Source: Flavobacteriaceae bacterium (lineage in GTDB: Bacteria > Bacteroidota > Bacteroidia > Flavobacteriales > Flavobacteriaceae). Taken from it: a DNA stretch of 64,000 nucleotides. Below, one piece after another: positions 28,861 through 40,674 of this stretch. The number at the start of each line of letters is the position of its first letter. Position 1 is the stretch's first letter. The notes below the pieces were generated by a model. The model was not told the origin of the DNA and searched no databases. It saw only the letters and a program-made list of their open reading frames with translations. The position numbers and the translations under genes are program-made. The DNA is taken from NCBI GenBank assembly GCA_013043685.1, contig JABDNT010000046.1:92439-156438 (forward strand). The letters run 5' to 3'.

Positions 28861-29076
28861 TAAAAGCAATTAAACGGTTATCTATTTCTACAGAATTACA
28901 TTATACGTTGATGCCTATAATGTGTGTCAATGCATGTTTGTATTTCACAAGATTTTATTCAATCCAAGCTAACATTTCGACGAATTAATATTCGAATATG
29001 CCTATAATCACCAGTCCGAAATTGTTCACTATCTTTATGTTTCCGCTAAAAACACCAACCAACCAATATTAAAAAT

Positions 29077-32000
29077 ATGAAAAAGCATTTCTTACTCTTT
29101 GTTCTATCTCTGTTCCTTATTACAAGTTTCTCACATGCTCAGAAAAAGAAAACCGAAGACAAACAGGCGCTCGACACTCTTAATATAAGCGGTCTAAGCT
29201 GGCGTTCCGTTGGTCCTGCGCTAACTTCAGGACGTATATCTGATATAGCGGTAAACCCCGTGAATCCTTTCGAATATTATGTAGCTTCATCTTCCGGAGG
29301 GATTTGGAAAACTGTGAATTCTGGTGTGGATTTCACCCCTATTTTCGATAATGAGGGCTCTTATTCTATTGGCTGTATAACAATGGATCCCAATAATCCA
29401 AATGTGATCTGGGTGGGAACTGGTGAGAACAATAACCAGCGTTCTGTTGCCTATGGGGACGGCGTGTATAAATCGGAGGATGGTGGTGCTTCATGGCAAC
29501 ACATGGGGCTTAAAACTTCAGAACATATTGGAAAGATCATTGTCCATCCAGATAATTCCGATGTGATTTATGTCGCTGCTATTGGTCCCTTGTGGAGCAA
29601 AGGGGGTGATCGCGGCTTGTACAAATCGGAAGACGGTGGGAAGAACTGGAAGGCTGTTCTCACGGTCGACGAACATACTGGGGTAAACGACGTGGTGATG
29701 AGCCCGGCCAACCCTGATGTTTTATATGCTTCTACTCATCAGCGCAGACGACACGTATTTACTTATGTTGGAGGAGGGCCCGGTTCGGGAATTCACAAAA
29801 GTACTGATTCGGGAGAAACCTGGACAAAGATCCATACCGGTTTGCCCGGAGTAGAACTAGGCCGCATTGGTCTGGCAGTAACGCCGGCCGATCCGCATTT
29901 GGTCTATGCGATAGTTGAGGCTGCAGATGGTAAGGGAGGGGTATTTGCAACAACCAATCGAGGTGCCAGCTGGCAGAAACGCGGTAGTCACGTTACAAGT
30001 GGGAATTATTACCAGGAGATCATTGTCGATCCCGTGGATGCGAATACGCTATATTCCATGGACACCTGGATGTCGGTAAGCCACGATGGTGGTAAATCAT
30101 TCAAAGTAGTGGGAGAGACCTATAAGCACGTGGATAATCATTCTATGTGGATCAATCCGAAGAACACAGCTCACTGGCTAGTGGGATGCGACGGCGGGAT
30201 ATATGAAACTTTCGATTCGGGGAAGCAATGGGATTTCAAGGAAAATCTGCCGGTTACCCAGTTTTATAAGGTTACTGTAGATAACGATGAACCCTTTTAT
30301 AATATTTACGGCGGAACTCAGGATAACTTTAGTATAGGAGGGCCTTCACGGGTGCTAACCAATCACGGTATCACTAACCTCGACTGGTTTATCACGAATG
30401 GAGGCGATGGTTTTGAATCGCAGGTCGATCCAAATAATCCGGACATCGTATATTCCCAGTCCCAATATGGCTTCTTAGTACGGTACGACAGAAAAAGTGG
30501 AGAGATTGTGGGAATTCAACCCAAAGAGCGCAAAGGTGAGGATGCCTACAATTTCAACTGGGATTCGCCTTTGGTTGTAAGTCGACATTCTCCTGGCCGA
30601 CTTTATTTCGCGGCAAATAAGTTATTCCGTTCCAATGATTATGGGAATAGTTGGGAGGTGATCAGTGAAGATCTGTCCCGACAGATAGATCGCAATACCC
30701 TAAAAGTTTTCGATCGTGTGTTGAGTATTGATGCGGTAATGAAAAATGGTTCGACTTCCTTATATGGAAGTATTGTAGCCCTTTCTGAATCTCCTTTAGA
30801 TGAAAATCTCCTAGCCGTAGGTACGGATGACGGCCTTATTCATATAAGTGAAAACGGGGGACAAACCTGGAGAAAGATCGACAATGTTCCCGGAGTACCG
30901 AATAGATCCTATGTGAATAGTATTTACCTGTCCCGACATGATGCCAATGTTGTTTATGTGGCCTTCAATCATCATAAATATGGCGATTTCAAACCTTATG
31001 TATTCAAGTCGGAAAATAAGGGAAACACCTGGACCCGTATAAGTGGAAATTTACCGGAACGAGGGAGTGTTTATGCGATAGAGGAGGACCCAGTGGACAA
31101 GGATCTTCTTTTCGTGGGAACGGAGTTTGGAGCTTTCTTTTCGCCTAATGGAGGAATGCGATGGAAAGAGCTTGCTAAAGGCTTACCAACGATCGCAGTG
31201 CGTGATATTGCTATTCAGGAAAGAGAGAATGATCTGGTTTTGGGGACGTTTGGAAGAGGTTTCTATGTTATGGATGATTATTCGGCACTTCGCTCGGTAG
31301 AGAATAGTGTGCCTAAAGAAAAAGCAAAGATCTTTCCAATAAGGGAAGCACTTGTCTGGGAGCAGAGTTCGCCATTAGGATTACCCGGAAAGGCATTTCA
31401 GGGGGACAATTTTTATACCGCCGATAACCTCGGGCCCGAAGCGATTATCACCTATTATTATGGTGATGAGTATAAATCGATTGAAGATACCCGGAAGAAA
31501 AGGGAGCAGGAGCTTATAAAAGAGAAGAAAGATGTTCGCTATCCTACCTACAATGAGCTTAAAGCCGAACGAGAAGAAGCCAAACCTCAATTAGTATTTA
31601 CTATACGGGATGCGAAGGGCCAGGTTGTGAAAAAGGAATTTCAGAAGCCAACACGGGGGGTTCAACGTTTTCATTGGAATCTGCGATATACTTTACAGGA
31701 CCCAATTAGTTTTTACGAGCCCTCGTTTTATAATCCATGGATGCCAAAAGATGAAGGTACCCTGGTAGAACCTGGGATGTATACTATCGATATGCAGATG
31801 GAACAAGATGGAGAGTTCACACCATTGGTTCCACCACAAAGCTTTTCAGTAAAAGCTCTTGACAATACGGTTATGCCTGCCGAGAATCGGGCAGAGAAAG
31901 TTGCATTTCAGCGTCAGATCATGCAGTTGGAATCCGGTGTTGGTGAGATGCAGAACAAAATGGGCGAACTCAACGAGAAGTTGAAGTTCATGAAAGCCGC

Positions 32001-32352
32001 ATTAAAACGATCGGAGCAACCTCTGGGAGGCCTTCTGAAGCAGGTGATCTCCATTGAGGATCAACTGCGGGATATTAATAAATCCTTGTATGGTGATTCT
32101 GTGAAGAGATCTCTAGATATGGACCAGCCGCCGTCACCTGCAAGCAGATTGGGGACTATTAGTTATGAACAGAAATATACAACGTCCACTATCACAAAAA
32201 CGCACAGGGACAGCTATAGCATCGCTAAATCTGAACTGGATGGCATCAAGCAACGATTGGAGACCCTAATTGAAGGAGATGTAAAGCAATTGGAAACTTT
32301 AATGAAACAGGCAGGTATGCCGTATACTCCGGGTAGAGGTACGAAGCAGTAG
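29077..32352 (+). CDS. Large secreted VPS10/sortilin-like BNR beta-propeller protein (subtype I)
   Basis: SWRSVGPALTSGRISDIAVNPVNP, YKSEDGGASWQHMGLK; RFHWNLRYTL C-terminal domain. Confidence 0.9.
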   Translation: MKKHFLLFVLSLFLITSFSHAQKKKTEDKQALDTLNISGLSWRSVGPALTSGRISDIAVNPVNPFEYYVASSSGGIWKTVNSGVDFTPIFDNEGSYSIGCITMDPNNPNVIWVGTGENNNQRSVAYGDGVYKSEDGGASWQHMGLKTSEHIGKIIVHPDNSDVIYVAAIGPLWSKGGDRGLYKSEDGGKNWKAVLTVDEHTGVNDVVMSPANPDVLYASTHQRRRHVFTYVGGGPGSGIHKSTDSGETWTKIHTGLPGVELGRIGLAVTPADPHLVYAIVEAADGKGGVFATTNRGASWQKRGSHVTSGNYYQEIIVDPVDANTLYSMDTWMSVSHDGGKSFKVVGETYKHVDNHSMWINPKNTAHWLVGCDGGIYETFDSGKQWDFKENLPVTQFYKVTVDNDEPFYNIYGGTQDNFSIGGPSRVLTNHGITNLDWFITNGGDGFESQVDPNNPDIVYSQSQYGFLVRYDRKSGEIVGIQPKERKGEDAYNFNWDSPLVVSRHSPGRLYFAANKLFRSNDYGNSWEVISEDLSRQIDRNTLKVFDRVLSIDAVMKNGSTSLYGSIVALSESPLDENLLAVGTDDGLIHISENGGQTWRKIDNVPGVPNRSYVNSIYLSRHDANVVYVAFNHHKYGDFKPYVFKSENKGNTWTRISGNLPERGSVYAIEEDPVDKDLLFVGTEFGAFFSPNGGMRWKELAKGLPTIAVRDIAIQERENDLVLGTFGRGFYVMDDYSALRSVENSVPKEKAKIFPIREALVWEQSSPLGLPGKAFQGDNFYTADNLGPEAIITYYYGDEYKSIEDTRKKREQELIKEKKDVRYPTYNELKAEREEAKPQLVFTIRDAKGQVVKKEFQKPTRGVQRFHWNLRYTLQDPISFYEPSFYNPWMPKDEGTLVEPGMYTIDMQMEQDGEFTPLVPPQSFSVKALDNTVMPAENRAEKVAFQRQIMQLESGVGEMQNKMGELNEKLKFMKAALKRSEQPLGGLLKQVISIEDQLRDINKSLYGDSVKRSLDMDQPPSPASRLGTISYEQKYTTSTITKTHRDSYSIAKSELDGIKQRLETLIEGDVKQLETLMKQAGMPYTPGRGTKQ

Positions 32353-32381
32353 TCCTTATATCTGTAAAATTAAAATATGAG

Positions 32382-32414
32382 CGTTTCGTCTTTATGGCGA
32401 AACGTTTTGTTTTC
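32382..32414 (+). terminator. Rho-independent terminator of 29077..32352
   Basis: CGTTTCG (32382-32388)/CGAAACG (32398-32404) followed by TTTTGTTTTC. Confidence 0.65.
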
Positions 32415-32500
32415 TCTGTGAATTACTGTTTATGACCATAGTCATAGTAACAATTGGATTCTCAAACTACTTTTGATGGATTCTAAAACAGTACAATGTC

Positions 32501-33388
32501 ATGAGAAATATATTTATTTGTGTCGTGACCCTTATTGCATTTGGGTCACAATTAATTGGACAAGAGATTTCACCCTATATCAAAATAGGGGAGACCCAGG
32601 AAACTATTCAGCAGGCATCCGATAAGATCATTGCTACTCTAAAGGATAATTCCTTTGCCATTCTAGGGGCATATCACCCTTCAAACAAAAGCAACCTGAA
32701 AGTAATTACATTCACACGCTCCGACTTAAAATACACAGTGATCAAGGTTAAGGATCGTGGAGCACTGGCGGCGATATACAAGATTGGTCTTATAAAAGAT
32801 GGTGACAAGGTGATCATGTCTTATACAAACCCTGAATATATACTAAGAGCTTATTTGGGGGATCATTATAACCGCTATAAATCAACTTTTGTAAAATTTA
32901 GTTCAGACCTAGAGGCTGCCCTGTCTAATGTGGGTACCGAATTTAAACCTTTCGGTGGAACTGTAGCTGCTGATAAACTTAAGAAGTATCATTACAAGAT
33001 CATGATGCCTTATTTTACAGATCCTGTTGAATTGAGAGAATTTGCTTCTTTTGAGGAAGGTCTCGCGACTATAGAATCTAACTTGAAAGCCAAAAAAGGG
33101 AATACCAAAATGGTATATAAACTGGTTTACAAATCTTCGGAAGTAGCCGTATTTGGTGTTGGGCTGCAGTCCAGGGAAGACGGAGAGCCGCATTTTCTAC
33201 CGAAAATCGGAGAAGCTCATGTAGCCGCATTACCCTATGAAATTATCTTACAAGGAAACAAGGCAACCATCTTACACGGTAAGTACAGGATCGCACTGCA
33301 TTGGCCGGATCTTTCCATGGGAACCTTTATGAAAATAATGAGTACTCCAGGTGATATCGAAGACACTATGGAGGCGCTATGCCAATAA
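32501..33388 (+). CDS. Exported DUF302 domain protein
   Basis: Signal peptide; SDKIIATLKDNSFAILGAYHPSNKSNLKVITFTRSD, AALPYEIILQGNKATILHGKYRIALHWPDLSMGTFMKIMSTPGDIEDTM. Confidence 0.75.
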   Translation: MRNIFICVVTLIAFGSQLIGQEISPYIKIGETQETIQQASDKIIATLKDNSFAILGAYHPSNKSNLKVITFTRSDLKYTVIKVKDRGALAAIYKIGLIKDGDKVIMSYTNPEYILRAYLGDHYNRYKSTFVKFSSDLEAALSNVGTEFKPFGGTVAADKLKKYHYKIMMPYFTDPVELREFASFEEGLATIESNLKAKKGNTKMVYKLVYKSSEVAVFGVGLQSREDGEPHFLPKIGEAHVAALPYEIILQGNKATILHGKYRIALHWPDLSMGTFMKIMSTPGDIEDTMEALCQ

Positions 33389-33395
33389 AAACAGA

Positions 33396-33427
33396 AAACT
33401 CTGAGGCTATTGCTTCAGAGTTTTTTT
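33396..33427. terminator. Bidirectional Rho-independent terminator
   Basis: AAACTCTGA (33396-33404)/TCAGAGTTT (33415-33423) plus T run, between convergent genes. Confidence 0.8.
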
Positions 33428-33444
33428 GTTCTTGTAATAATCAA

Positions 33445-34632
33445 TCAATTCACTGCCTGAACCACCAGGTCGAACAAGCCCATATCATCATGATTTGTTC
33501 CAGGTACAGGGTGTTGCGGGTAAACGGCTTCATACTTTAATACGACTACCAGATCCAAAGATGGGACCACCCCTATGATCTGGCCACCCCAGCCACTTGC
33601 TAAGAATGCCGGGTGCCCGTCCACCAGGGAGATGTACCATTGGTATCCGTAACTGTACCGTCCGTATATGTCAGTTTCATGTTCTGCGGTTGAATCCAAA
33701 ACCCAGCTTTCTGAAATCAATTGCTTGTTTTCCCATCTTCCCCGGTTTAAATAAAGATACCCGAATTTTGCCATGTCACGGGCAGTAAGATAAAGTCCGA
33801 AACTGGCACATTCAACATCTTTCGGATCACGTCTCCAGGTTTGATGCAGCGGTTCTCTAAACTGGTTCCAGTCGATATAATCAAATGGTCTTGTATAAAG
33901 ATTGAACTCAATACCCATTGGTTCAAATAGCCGTTCTTTGGCAATCACTCCCGGGAATTCTCCGGTATGATAGTATATCAGGGAATTCAGGAAATGTGTA
34001 TTGCCAGAACTGTATTTCCAACGTTTTCCCGGTCGAGAATTAAATCCCCTGTCCAGAGCCGATTGCACCCAGTCATCGGAAAAAATCCACTCTACCCAAC
34101 GGGGGCCTTCCTCATCCCAGTCCAATCCCGTAGTATGTGTGAGCGTATGATGCAATGTGATTGTTTCAAAATCGGAATATTGTGGCATGAATTCGGTCAT
34201 GAATTGGTGGGTAGAAGCAATATCGCTATCGTCCTTAACAATTCCTACCAGTGCAGAACTCACACTTTTGGTAACCGACCACAGGTTGCTGCTCTTTTCT
34301 TCATTGCCGCCATGATAATAGTTCTCAAACACCAGGTATCCGTCTTTTACCACCAATAGTGCCTTAGCCAGTTTGTCATTTTTTGCAAACTGATCTGCAA
34401 CATCCATTTTAGCAGGATCTATCTGGTGCTCATCCATTGGAGCTGTCCTCCACCCGTCAGTGGGCCAGTAGCTCCTGTCGGTACTGGGCCAGTTATAACC
34501 TGTATCCGGTACAATGGGCGGCACATCCTCCTTGCTGCATTGTGTACTTAACAACAACATAAGCAGCATGGGTAAACCGAATAATAAATAATTGGTTTTT
34601 CGCATCACATATATTTTATCGTATGAAATCAA
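33445..34632 (-). CDS. Serine hydrolase (class C beta-lactamase-like), lipoprotein
   Basis: LWSVTKSVSSALVGI (SxxK), KYSSGNTHFLNSLIYY (YSxxN-like), lipobox LLLSTQC. Confidence 0.88.
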   Translation of the reverse strand: MISYDKIYVMRKTNYLLFGLPMLLMLLLSTQCSKEDVPPIVPDTGYNWPSTDRSYWPTDGWRTAPMDEHQIDPAKMDVADQFAKNDKLAKALLVVKDGYLVFENYYHGGNEEKSSNLWSVTKSVSSALVGIVKDDSDIASTHQFMTEFMPQYSDFETITLHHTLTHTTGLDWDEEGPRWVEWIFSDDWVQSALDRGFNSRPGKRWKYSSGNTHFLNSLIYYHTGEFPGVIAKERLFEPMGIEFNLYTRPFDYIDWNQFREPLHQTWRRDPKDVECASFGLYLTARDMAKFGYLYLNRGRWENKQLISESWVLDSTAEHETDIYGRYSYGYQWYISLVDGHPAFLASGWGGQIIGVVPSLDLVVVLKYEAVYPQHPVPGTNHDDMGLFDLVVQAVN

Positions 34633-34705
34633 TATTTGGCCTGTGCCATAACATTTTTGTCACGACATTTGATCGTGCTTAAGATTAAACTTGATCGGAA
34701 TATTC

Positions 34706-35200
34706 TTACTTCATTCCAACACATATATCCACTATATGCCTGCCTTCAGGATGAGTATCAGGATCGTTCTTGTACAATTCGAAATTCAGGTTTGTGGTCT
34801 GTATACCTTCGTTTAAGATGAAATTATGAACTTCCATCCAGGCATCTCCATATTCATGTGGAAGTAGCTCATAAGATCCCACCACATATTTTCCGGCAGG
34901 AATTTCCATGATCCTTATATTATTATTTGCTACGGTTCCTTCAGGAACTGTAAAACCAACACTGATACGTTGTTTTTCAATGGGTACGGTATAGGGATCG
35001 TCGTGGTATACGCTTATAGCTTCGGTTGCCTCGGTCATGTGGCCTTTGGGTGTCGCCCATTCCATGACCTGATTAAACAATCGGCCAAAAAGTTCGGTGT
35101 CGCCCATATAAGGGCCTACGTTACGGACATATGCCAAGGTGAGTTTTGGGAGGTCCGCAATTCTGATGTTAGATACTGCAGTTACCATTACATAGTACAT
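34706..35200 (-). CDS. GyrI-like small-molecule-binding domain protein
   Basis: VSNIRIADLPKLTLAYVRNVGPYMGDTELFGRLFNQVMEWA...EYGDAWMEVHNFILNEG. Confidence 0.82.
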   Translation of the reverse strand: MYYVMVTAVSNIRIADLPKLTLAYVRNVGPYMGDTELFGRLFNQVMEWATPKGHMTEATEAISVYHDDPYTVPIEKQRISVGFTVPEGTVANNNIRIMEIPAGKYVVGSYELLPHEYGDAWMEVHNFILNEGIQTTNLNFELYKNDPDTHPEGRHIVDICVGMK

Positions 35201-35519
35201 TTATGATTAACGAAATAAGATAAGGCAGTACGATTTGTAACGCAATGATTAGTGTCAGGTTTAAAAGAATTATATAAACACAGAAAAGCCAGTACTTAAA
35301 AATTGGTTGGGCTATAAAGGGCGTATTACAAGTATGAATTTCATGGATAGGATGTGTCTTTAACAGTATGGATATATGCCGTTCTTCAAAAGAGTCACAG
35401 TGTTCAGAAATCGCTGATGCATACATTATTATCGTTGTAATAAACTGAAAAGCACATTACTAAACATAATTTTTTGATTGAACAGTTAAAGAATTATAAA
35501 TTAGCAAAAAGCATTTTTC

Positions 35520-37451
35520 ATGGCAAAACTGATCCATTTTACGCTGGCGATCCTAACTTTTACTCAGTTTTACGGGCAAAATATTGACAGTCTGAAGCAA
35601 ATCATCCAATCCTCTAATGACATTGAAGCAAAATCAAGCGCCTACAAGGCCATTACGAACTACTATCGCCGTGGAGATTCTGTAATATTTAAAAGATACC
35701 TGACTGAGGGAATAATCTATGCACATGAAATAAATGATACGGAGACAGAACTGCAACTAGGGTTTTTGAATTGTAAAAGACTTTATTCATTAGGAGCGTA
35801 CAAAAAAATGATCACCGGGATAGATTCCCTAATACCCATGTCGAAGCAGCTTGGATTAAACGAATTACAAGGGGATCTGCTTAATTATAAAGGCAATGCC
35901 TATTCCAACCTGTCAGATTACACCAATGCTGCCGTAACATTTATTGAATACCTCGCTGTGGCTCAGGCATTGCCGGATAACACCAGGCCTGTAGCAATGG
36001 CTAACAACAACATTGGAATGGCCTTTTTGAATATGGAACGCTTCGATCAGGCTATTCTTTACCTAAACAGATCTCTGGAGAATCAGTCGGAATTTGATTC
36101 GGATTTTAAAGCACATACTTACTGGAATCTCGGAATATGTTATATGGAAAAGGAAATGTATGAGGAAGCATTGGATATTCTTAAGTTAGGTGTTGCCGAA
36201 GCAGAACGAAAAGGCGATAGGTATGCAGCGGCAGGAAACCAACTATGTGTTGGCTCCGTCTATTTAAGACAGGATTCATTCGAAAAAGGAATAACAGCTT
36301 ATAGAGAGGCGTATGAGATGAGTACCAAATCCAACCTGGAACCTTTTAAGGTCATAGAAGCACTAAACGGCCTGATCCACGCCTATAATCAACTATCACG
36401 TCCTCTGGAAGCACAGCAATATATACGGCTGGCTGATAGTATAACCGATCACCATAATCTATCTGACCTGAGAAACCGGGAATTTTTGTTTCAAAAGGGT
36501 GCAAATCTATTGCAATTAGGAAGGCCTCAGGAAGCGGATGCTGTGTTCAAGCGTTATTCAAGAGCCGTTGACAGCCTGCAGAACAAGGAGAACATGCAAA
36601 TCATTCAGACCAAGGAGACCGAGTTCAGAACTAAGGAAAAAGAGCGGATGTTAGAACTGCAGCAGGCAGACCTGGATTTCCAGCGATTGTTAAATATTCT
36701 CTTAGGAGTAGGAACAGTTTTCCTTGTCCTAATAGCCTTCCTGGTATTACGACAACAAAGACTTAAAATAAGGCATCAGAAGCAAGAACAAGAACTTAAA
36801 GAGGCATTACAAACCGTTGCGATGAATAAGAAACTGGAAGATCAGCGCTTGAGAATTGCGAAGGAGCTACACGATAATATTGGGTCGCAATTAACGTATC
36901 TCGCCAGTGCAGCCCAAAACATTGGAATTGGAATGAAGAAAGTGCCTTCAGAAGTAACAGAAAATAAGTTAAAGGATCTATCCGATTTTAGCCAGGAGGC
37001 CATTGCCGATCTTCGCGATACCATCTGGGTGATGAACCGGAGTCTAATTTCCTGGGAGGACCTGGCAGAACGCATTAGATATTTAGCCCATAAGGTTTCT
37101 AACACAACAGGTATTCAAGTCAACGTAAAAAAAGAAGGAGATAATGATACTGCACTAAATCCCGCCCAAACCATGAACATTTTTCGTATCATACAGGAAG
37201 CAGTAAATAACGCTGTGAAGCACGCTCAGGCTAAGGAAATTTGTATAAGGTTAGAAGTAGGCCCCCCTTCCTTTATTGAAATTCAAGATGACGGTAAAGG
37301 CTACGATTCTCAAAATATCAGCTCGAGTAGCAGTGGATTGCGAAATATGCAATCAAGAGCCGATAAATTAGATGCCTCCCTGGACATTACGAGTTCTGAA
37401 AAAGGCACTAAAGTAAGATTAGAGATCTCCGATTTACAGGATGCGGTTTAA
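35520..37451 (+). CDS. TPR-containing sensor histidine kinase (NarX/HPK7 type)
   Basis: TPR N-terminus, one TM, RLRIAKELHDNIGSQLTYLASAAQNI H-box, QDDGKGYD...SSSGLRNMQSRADKL ATPase. Confidence 0.93.
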   Translation: MAKLIHFTLAILTFTQFYGQNIDSLKQIIQSSNDIEAKSSAYKAITNYYRRGDSVIFKRYLTEGIIYAHEINDTETELQLGFLNCKRLYSLGAYKKMITGIDSLIPMSKQLGLNELQGDLLNYKGNAYSNLSDYTNAAVTFIEYLAVAQALPDNTRPVAMANNNIGMAFLNMERFDQAILYLNRSLENQSEFDSDFKAHTYWNLGICYMEKEMYEEALDILKLGVAEAERKGDRYAAAGNQLCVGSVYLRQDSFEKGITAYREAYEMSTKSNLEPFKVIEALNGLIHAYNQLSRPLEAQQYIRLADSITDHHNLSDLRNREFLFQKGANLLQLGRPQEADAVFKRYSRAVDSLQNKENMQIIQTKETEFRTKEKERMLELQQADLDFQRLLNILLGVGTVFLVLIAFLVLRQQRLKIRHQKQEQELKEALQTVAMNKKLEDQRLRIAKELHDNIGSQLTYLASAAQNIGIGMKKVPSEVTENKLKDLSDFSQEAIADLRDTIWVMNRSLISWEDLAERIRYLAHKVSNTTGIQVNVKKEGDNDTALNPAQTMNIFRIIQEAVNNAVKHAQAKEICIRLEVGPPSFIEIQDDGKGYDSQNISSSSSGLRNMQSRADKLDASLDITSSEKGTKVRLEISDLQDAV

Positions 37452-37533
37452 GACCAGAGTGTATAACGCCTGAAACAAATTATATTACATCTTACAAGAA
37501 GTCTTATAGATAGAGGAACCCCATATAAAGTCA

Positions 37534-40500
37534 TTACTCGAGGCTAATAGCCCCGTAACCTGCATCCCATAACTTCTTATTAAAGAGGGGCAGTTTGGTT
37601 TTCAGTAAAGCATTGGCTGTTGCCCGCAATCCCTGCCATTGGGCATCCAGTTCGGATTTACGGTCCTTATTCGGTTGATTCACGCGAGGCAAGCTGCTGC
37701 TTGTTTGGTTCATAAGGAATAAATACTCCGCAGTAAACTTATTCTCAAAATTTTCCACATCATCGTACGCCTGGGATCTTCGCTGCACCATTTTCTCATC
37801 CCAGTTTTTAAGTTCTTTTACAAGAGCTTCTCCTTCTGAAACCAAATCCGGGTGAATTCCTTTACTTTTAAATTCTTTCAACAGCCCTGAAATTTCAGTT
37901 TCAGCCTTTTTTAAAAGATTCACCCTGTCATGCATTTCGGTAACATTTCCTTCCACTTCACTCATAAAAGCATCGTACTCCTGGTAAACGGCAGGAGCGA
38001 TGTTGTATTTTGGATTTGGGTTTATAACAGCCTGACTAGAAAGGACTTGACCATTATAATTAAAAGTAACAGTATAAGTACCTGGAATGACTTTATGACC
38101 TCTGAATCCAGCTTCAATATAAACACCCGGAACACCAGGAACTATTTCATGTCGCATATTCCAAACGAAGCGGTTCAGTCCTTTTTTATAGGACAATGTA
38201 GGAGCTCGTGGAGCGCCACCACCTTGGTGTGGAATGTAATTCTCATCTTTTTTAGAACTGTAACTATTGATCACTTTGCCTTCGGAGTTTGTAACCGTCA
38301 TTGTAAGTTCTGAATCTTCTGGGACTTCGGGGAGATAGTAATATAATTCTATGCCATTAGCCGGATTGATCCCCTCAAAATCCTGCATCCCCGTAAAAGC
38401 ATCATTGTTGCCACTTAATGAACTACCCCAGTTACCGTAGTAGATAGGTTCGGGCTCGTATAGTTTAGCCGACTGATTACCCGGGTCATATTGCGACAGT
38501 AAAGAAAGATTATCCAGTATCCAAAAAGACCTGCCTGAAGTAGCGACTACAAGGTCGTTGTCATGTACTTTCAGATCTGTGATAGGTGTGACAGGCAGGT
38601 TACGCTGAAATGATTCCCATGATCTTCCGTCATTGAAAGAAATATAGACGCCCAATTCTGTACCGGCGTATAACATTCCTTTTTTAGTTTCGTCCTCCCG
38701 AACTACACGGGTATAGGCACCATTGGGTATACCGGAACTTATGTTTGTCCAGGAATTGCCATAATCATTGCTCTTGTATAAAGCTGGCGTATAATCCCCC
38801 AACTTGTATTTGGTTGTCGCTATATACACCGTTGCCGGGTCGTGAGGGGAGACCTCAATCGCATTTACCAGGGTCTCACCCAGGTTCTTTGGGGTGATAT
38901 TTTGCCAGCTTTGGCCGTTGTTACGTGTAATGTATACATAGCCATCATCACTTCCTGTGTAAAAAACGCCTTTTTCGTGTTGCGACTCCACCATATAACT
39001 AATGGTACCATAATTCTCTGCTCCTACAGCCTCATTGGTATAGGGGCCACCGCCTTTCCCCTGTTTTTCGTCCAGGTTCCTGGTAAGGTCGGGGGAAATT
39101 TCACTCCATGACTTACCGAAATCCGTTGATTTCAACACCAGTTGAGCACAATGATAAATAGTATTTGGTTCATGCTGTGACCAGATAATAGGAGCATTCC
39201 AGTTATAAAGGTATTTCATATCTCGGGCGGCCTTGCCGAGGTATTGGATTGGAGCTGCCATTATCTTATTGCTGGCTTTTGTTTCCATATGGAGTACTTC
39301 GATAGTACCTAAATAACTGCCTCCGATGGTGACCTTAGGATCGTCTTTATCAAAGGCCAGGAAAGCACTTTCGCCTCCGGCCGCCCGGGTCCAGTCACTT
39401 ACGGAAATACTGTAATTGCCCATGCTCATGCTCGCTATTCTAACCGAGCTATTATCCTGTTGCCCGCCATAGATATTGTAAGGGTATAAATTGTCTGTAT
39501 TGATCCTGTAGAACTGTGCTGTAGGCATGATGTCCTGGGAGGACCAGCTTTTACCGAAATTAAAAGAAATGGCGGCACCTCCGTCGTTGGCAATCACCAT
39601 ATTGTTGGAATTATTCGGATTGATCCATAAATCGTGATAATCCCCGTGGGTTCCTGTAATTCGTTCCCATGTCTTTCCGGAATCTTTCGATCGCAGGGAA
39701 GGGGCACTTAGCACATATACTGTTTCGTCATCATTCGGATCGGTAAACACCTCTGTATAATACCATGCACGTTGCGTGAGTCTGTTATCACCGCTTACCT
39801 GGGACCAGCTTTTCCCCGCATTGTTCGACAGGTACAGTCCGCTTTGGTCGGTCTGCGTATCACTTTCTATTAGGGCATATACCTTGTCACTGTTACTCCG
39901 GCACACAGAGATTGCCATTTTCCCTAATTCCTTTGGAAGACCCTTTTCAAGACGTTCCCAGGTTTCGCCGGCATCGGTCGATTTGTAAAGTCCGCTGCCA
40001 TCGCCACCACTGATAATTTTCCATGGTGTGCGCTGATGATGCCAGAGAGCAGCATAAAGGACATTAGGATTATTATAATCGATCGATAATTCGGAAGCGC
40101 CCGCGAATGAGTTTACATAAAGTGTCTTTTTCCAGGTAAATCCGCCATCCGTCGATTTATAGACACCCCGCTCTGTGGTAGGAGAAGGATACTTTCCCTG
40201 TGCCGCTACATATACGATATCGGGGTTGGTGGGATGGATCACAATTCGGGAGATCTGTTCCGTAGCTTCTAAACCCATATGATCCCATGTCTTTCCACCA
40301 TCGTTCGATTTGTATACCCCATCGCCATAGGAAGTCATCACACCCCGAATAGCGTGTTCACCCATTCCGCAATACAAAATATTAGGATTGCTTTCTGAAA
40401 CCGCCACGGCACCTACCGAACCTGTTTTGAAGAAACCATCACTAATATTCTTCCAGTGGGATCCGGCATCTTCGGTCTTCCATAAACCACCTCCTGTAGT

Positions 40501-40674
40501 ACCCATATAATAGGTGAGAGGATCGTTCACAACACCGGTAGCTGAAACTGAACGCCCGCCGCGATAGGGACCAATGTTTCTGTATTTCATAGATGAGAAG
40601 TATTCGTTTGCTTCCTGGCCAAATAGCGCGACCGTAGTGAGAAATGTTATGAATAGGGTTGTGGTCAGTTTCAT
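37534..40674 (-). CDS. Large secreted VPS10/sortilin-like BNR beta-propeller protein (subtype II)
   Basis: [59 protein letters not shown]. Confidence 0.9.
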   Translation of the reverse strand: MKLTTTLFITFLTTVALFGQEANEYFSSMKYRNIGPYRGGRSVSATGVVNDPLTYYMGTTGGGLWKTEDAGSHWKNISDGFFKTGSVGAVAVSESNPNILYCGMGEHAIRGVMTSYGDGVYKSNDGGKTWDHMGLEATEQISRIVIHPTNPDIVYVAAQGKYPSPTTERGVYKSTDGGFTWKKTLYVNSFAGASELSIDYNNPNVLYAALWHHQRTPWKIISGGDGSGLYKSTDAGETWERLEKGLPKELGKMAISVCRSNSDKVYALIESDTQTDQSGLYLSNNAGKSWSQVSGDNRLTQRAWYYTEVFTDPNDDETVYVLSAPSLRSKDSGKTWERITGTHGDYHDLWINPNNSNNMVIANDGGAAISFNFGKSWSSQDIMPTAQFYRINTDNLYPYNIYGGQQDNSSVRIASMSMGNYSISVSDWTRAAGGESAFLAFDKDDPKVTIGGSYLGTIEVLHMETKASNKIMAAPIQYLGKAARDMKYLYNWNAPIIWSQHEPNTIYHCAQLVLKSTDFGKSWSEISPDLTRNLDEKQGKGGGPYTNEAVGAENYGTISYMVESQHEKGVFYTGSDDGYVYITRNNGQSWQNITPKNLGETLVNAIEVSPHDPATVYIATTKYKLGDYTPALYKSNDYGNSWTNISSGIPNGAYTRVVREDETKKGMLYAGTELGVYISFNDGRSWESFQRNLPVTPITDLKVHDNDLVVATSGRSFWILDNLSLLSQYDPGNQSAKLYEPEPIYYGNWGSSLSGNNDAFTGMQDFEGINPANGIELYYYLPEVPEDSELTMTVTNSEGKVINSYSSKKDENYIPHQGGGAPRAPTLSYKKGLNRFVWNMRHEIVPGVPGVYIEAGFRGHKVIPGTYTVTFNYNGQVLSSQAVINPNPKYNIAPAVYQEYDAFMSEVEGNVTEMHDRVNLLKKAETEISGLLKEFKSKGIHPDLVSEGEALVKELKNWDEKMVQRRSQAYDDVENFENKFTAEYLFLMNQTSSSLPRVNQPNKDRKSELDAQWQGLRATANALLKTKLPLFNKKLWDAGYGAISLE

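Noticed and set aside
28988-28999. Palindrome ATATTCGAATAT upstream of 29077..32352
   Set aside because: Short, AT-dominated palindrome; plausible by chance, not reported as a site.
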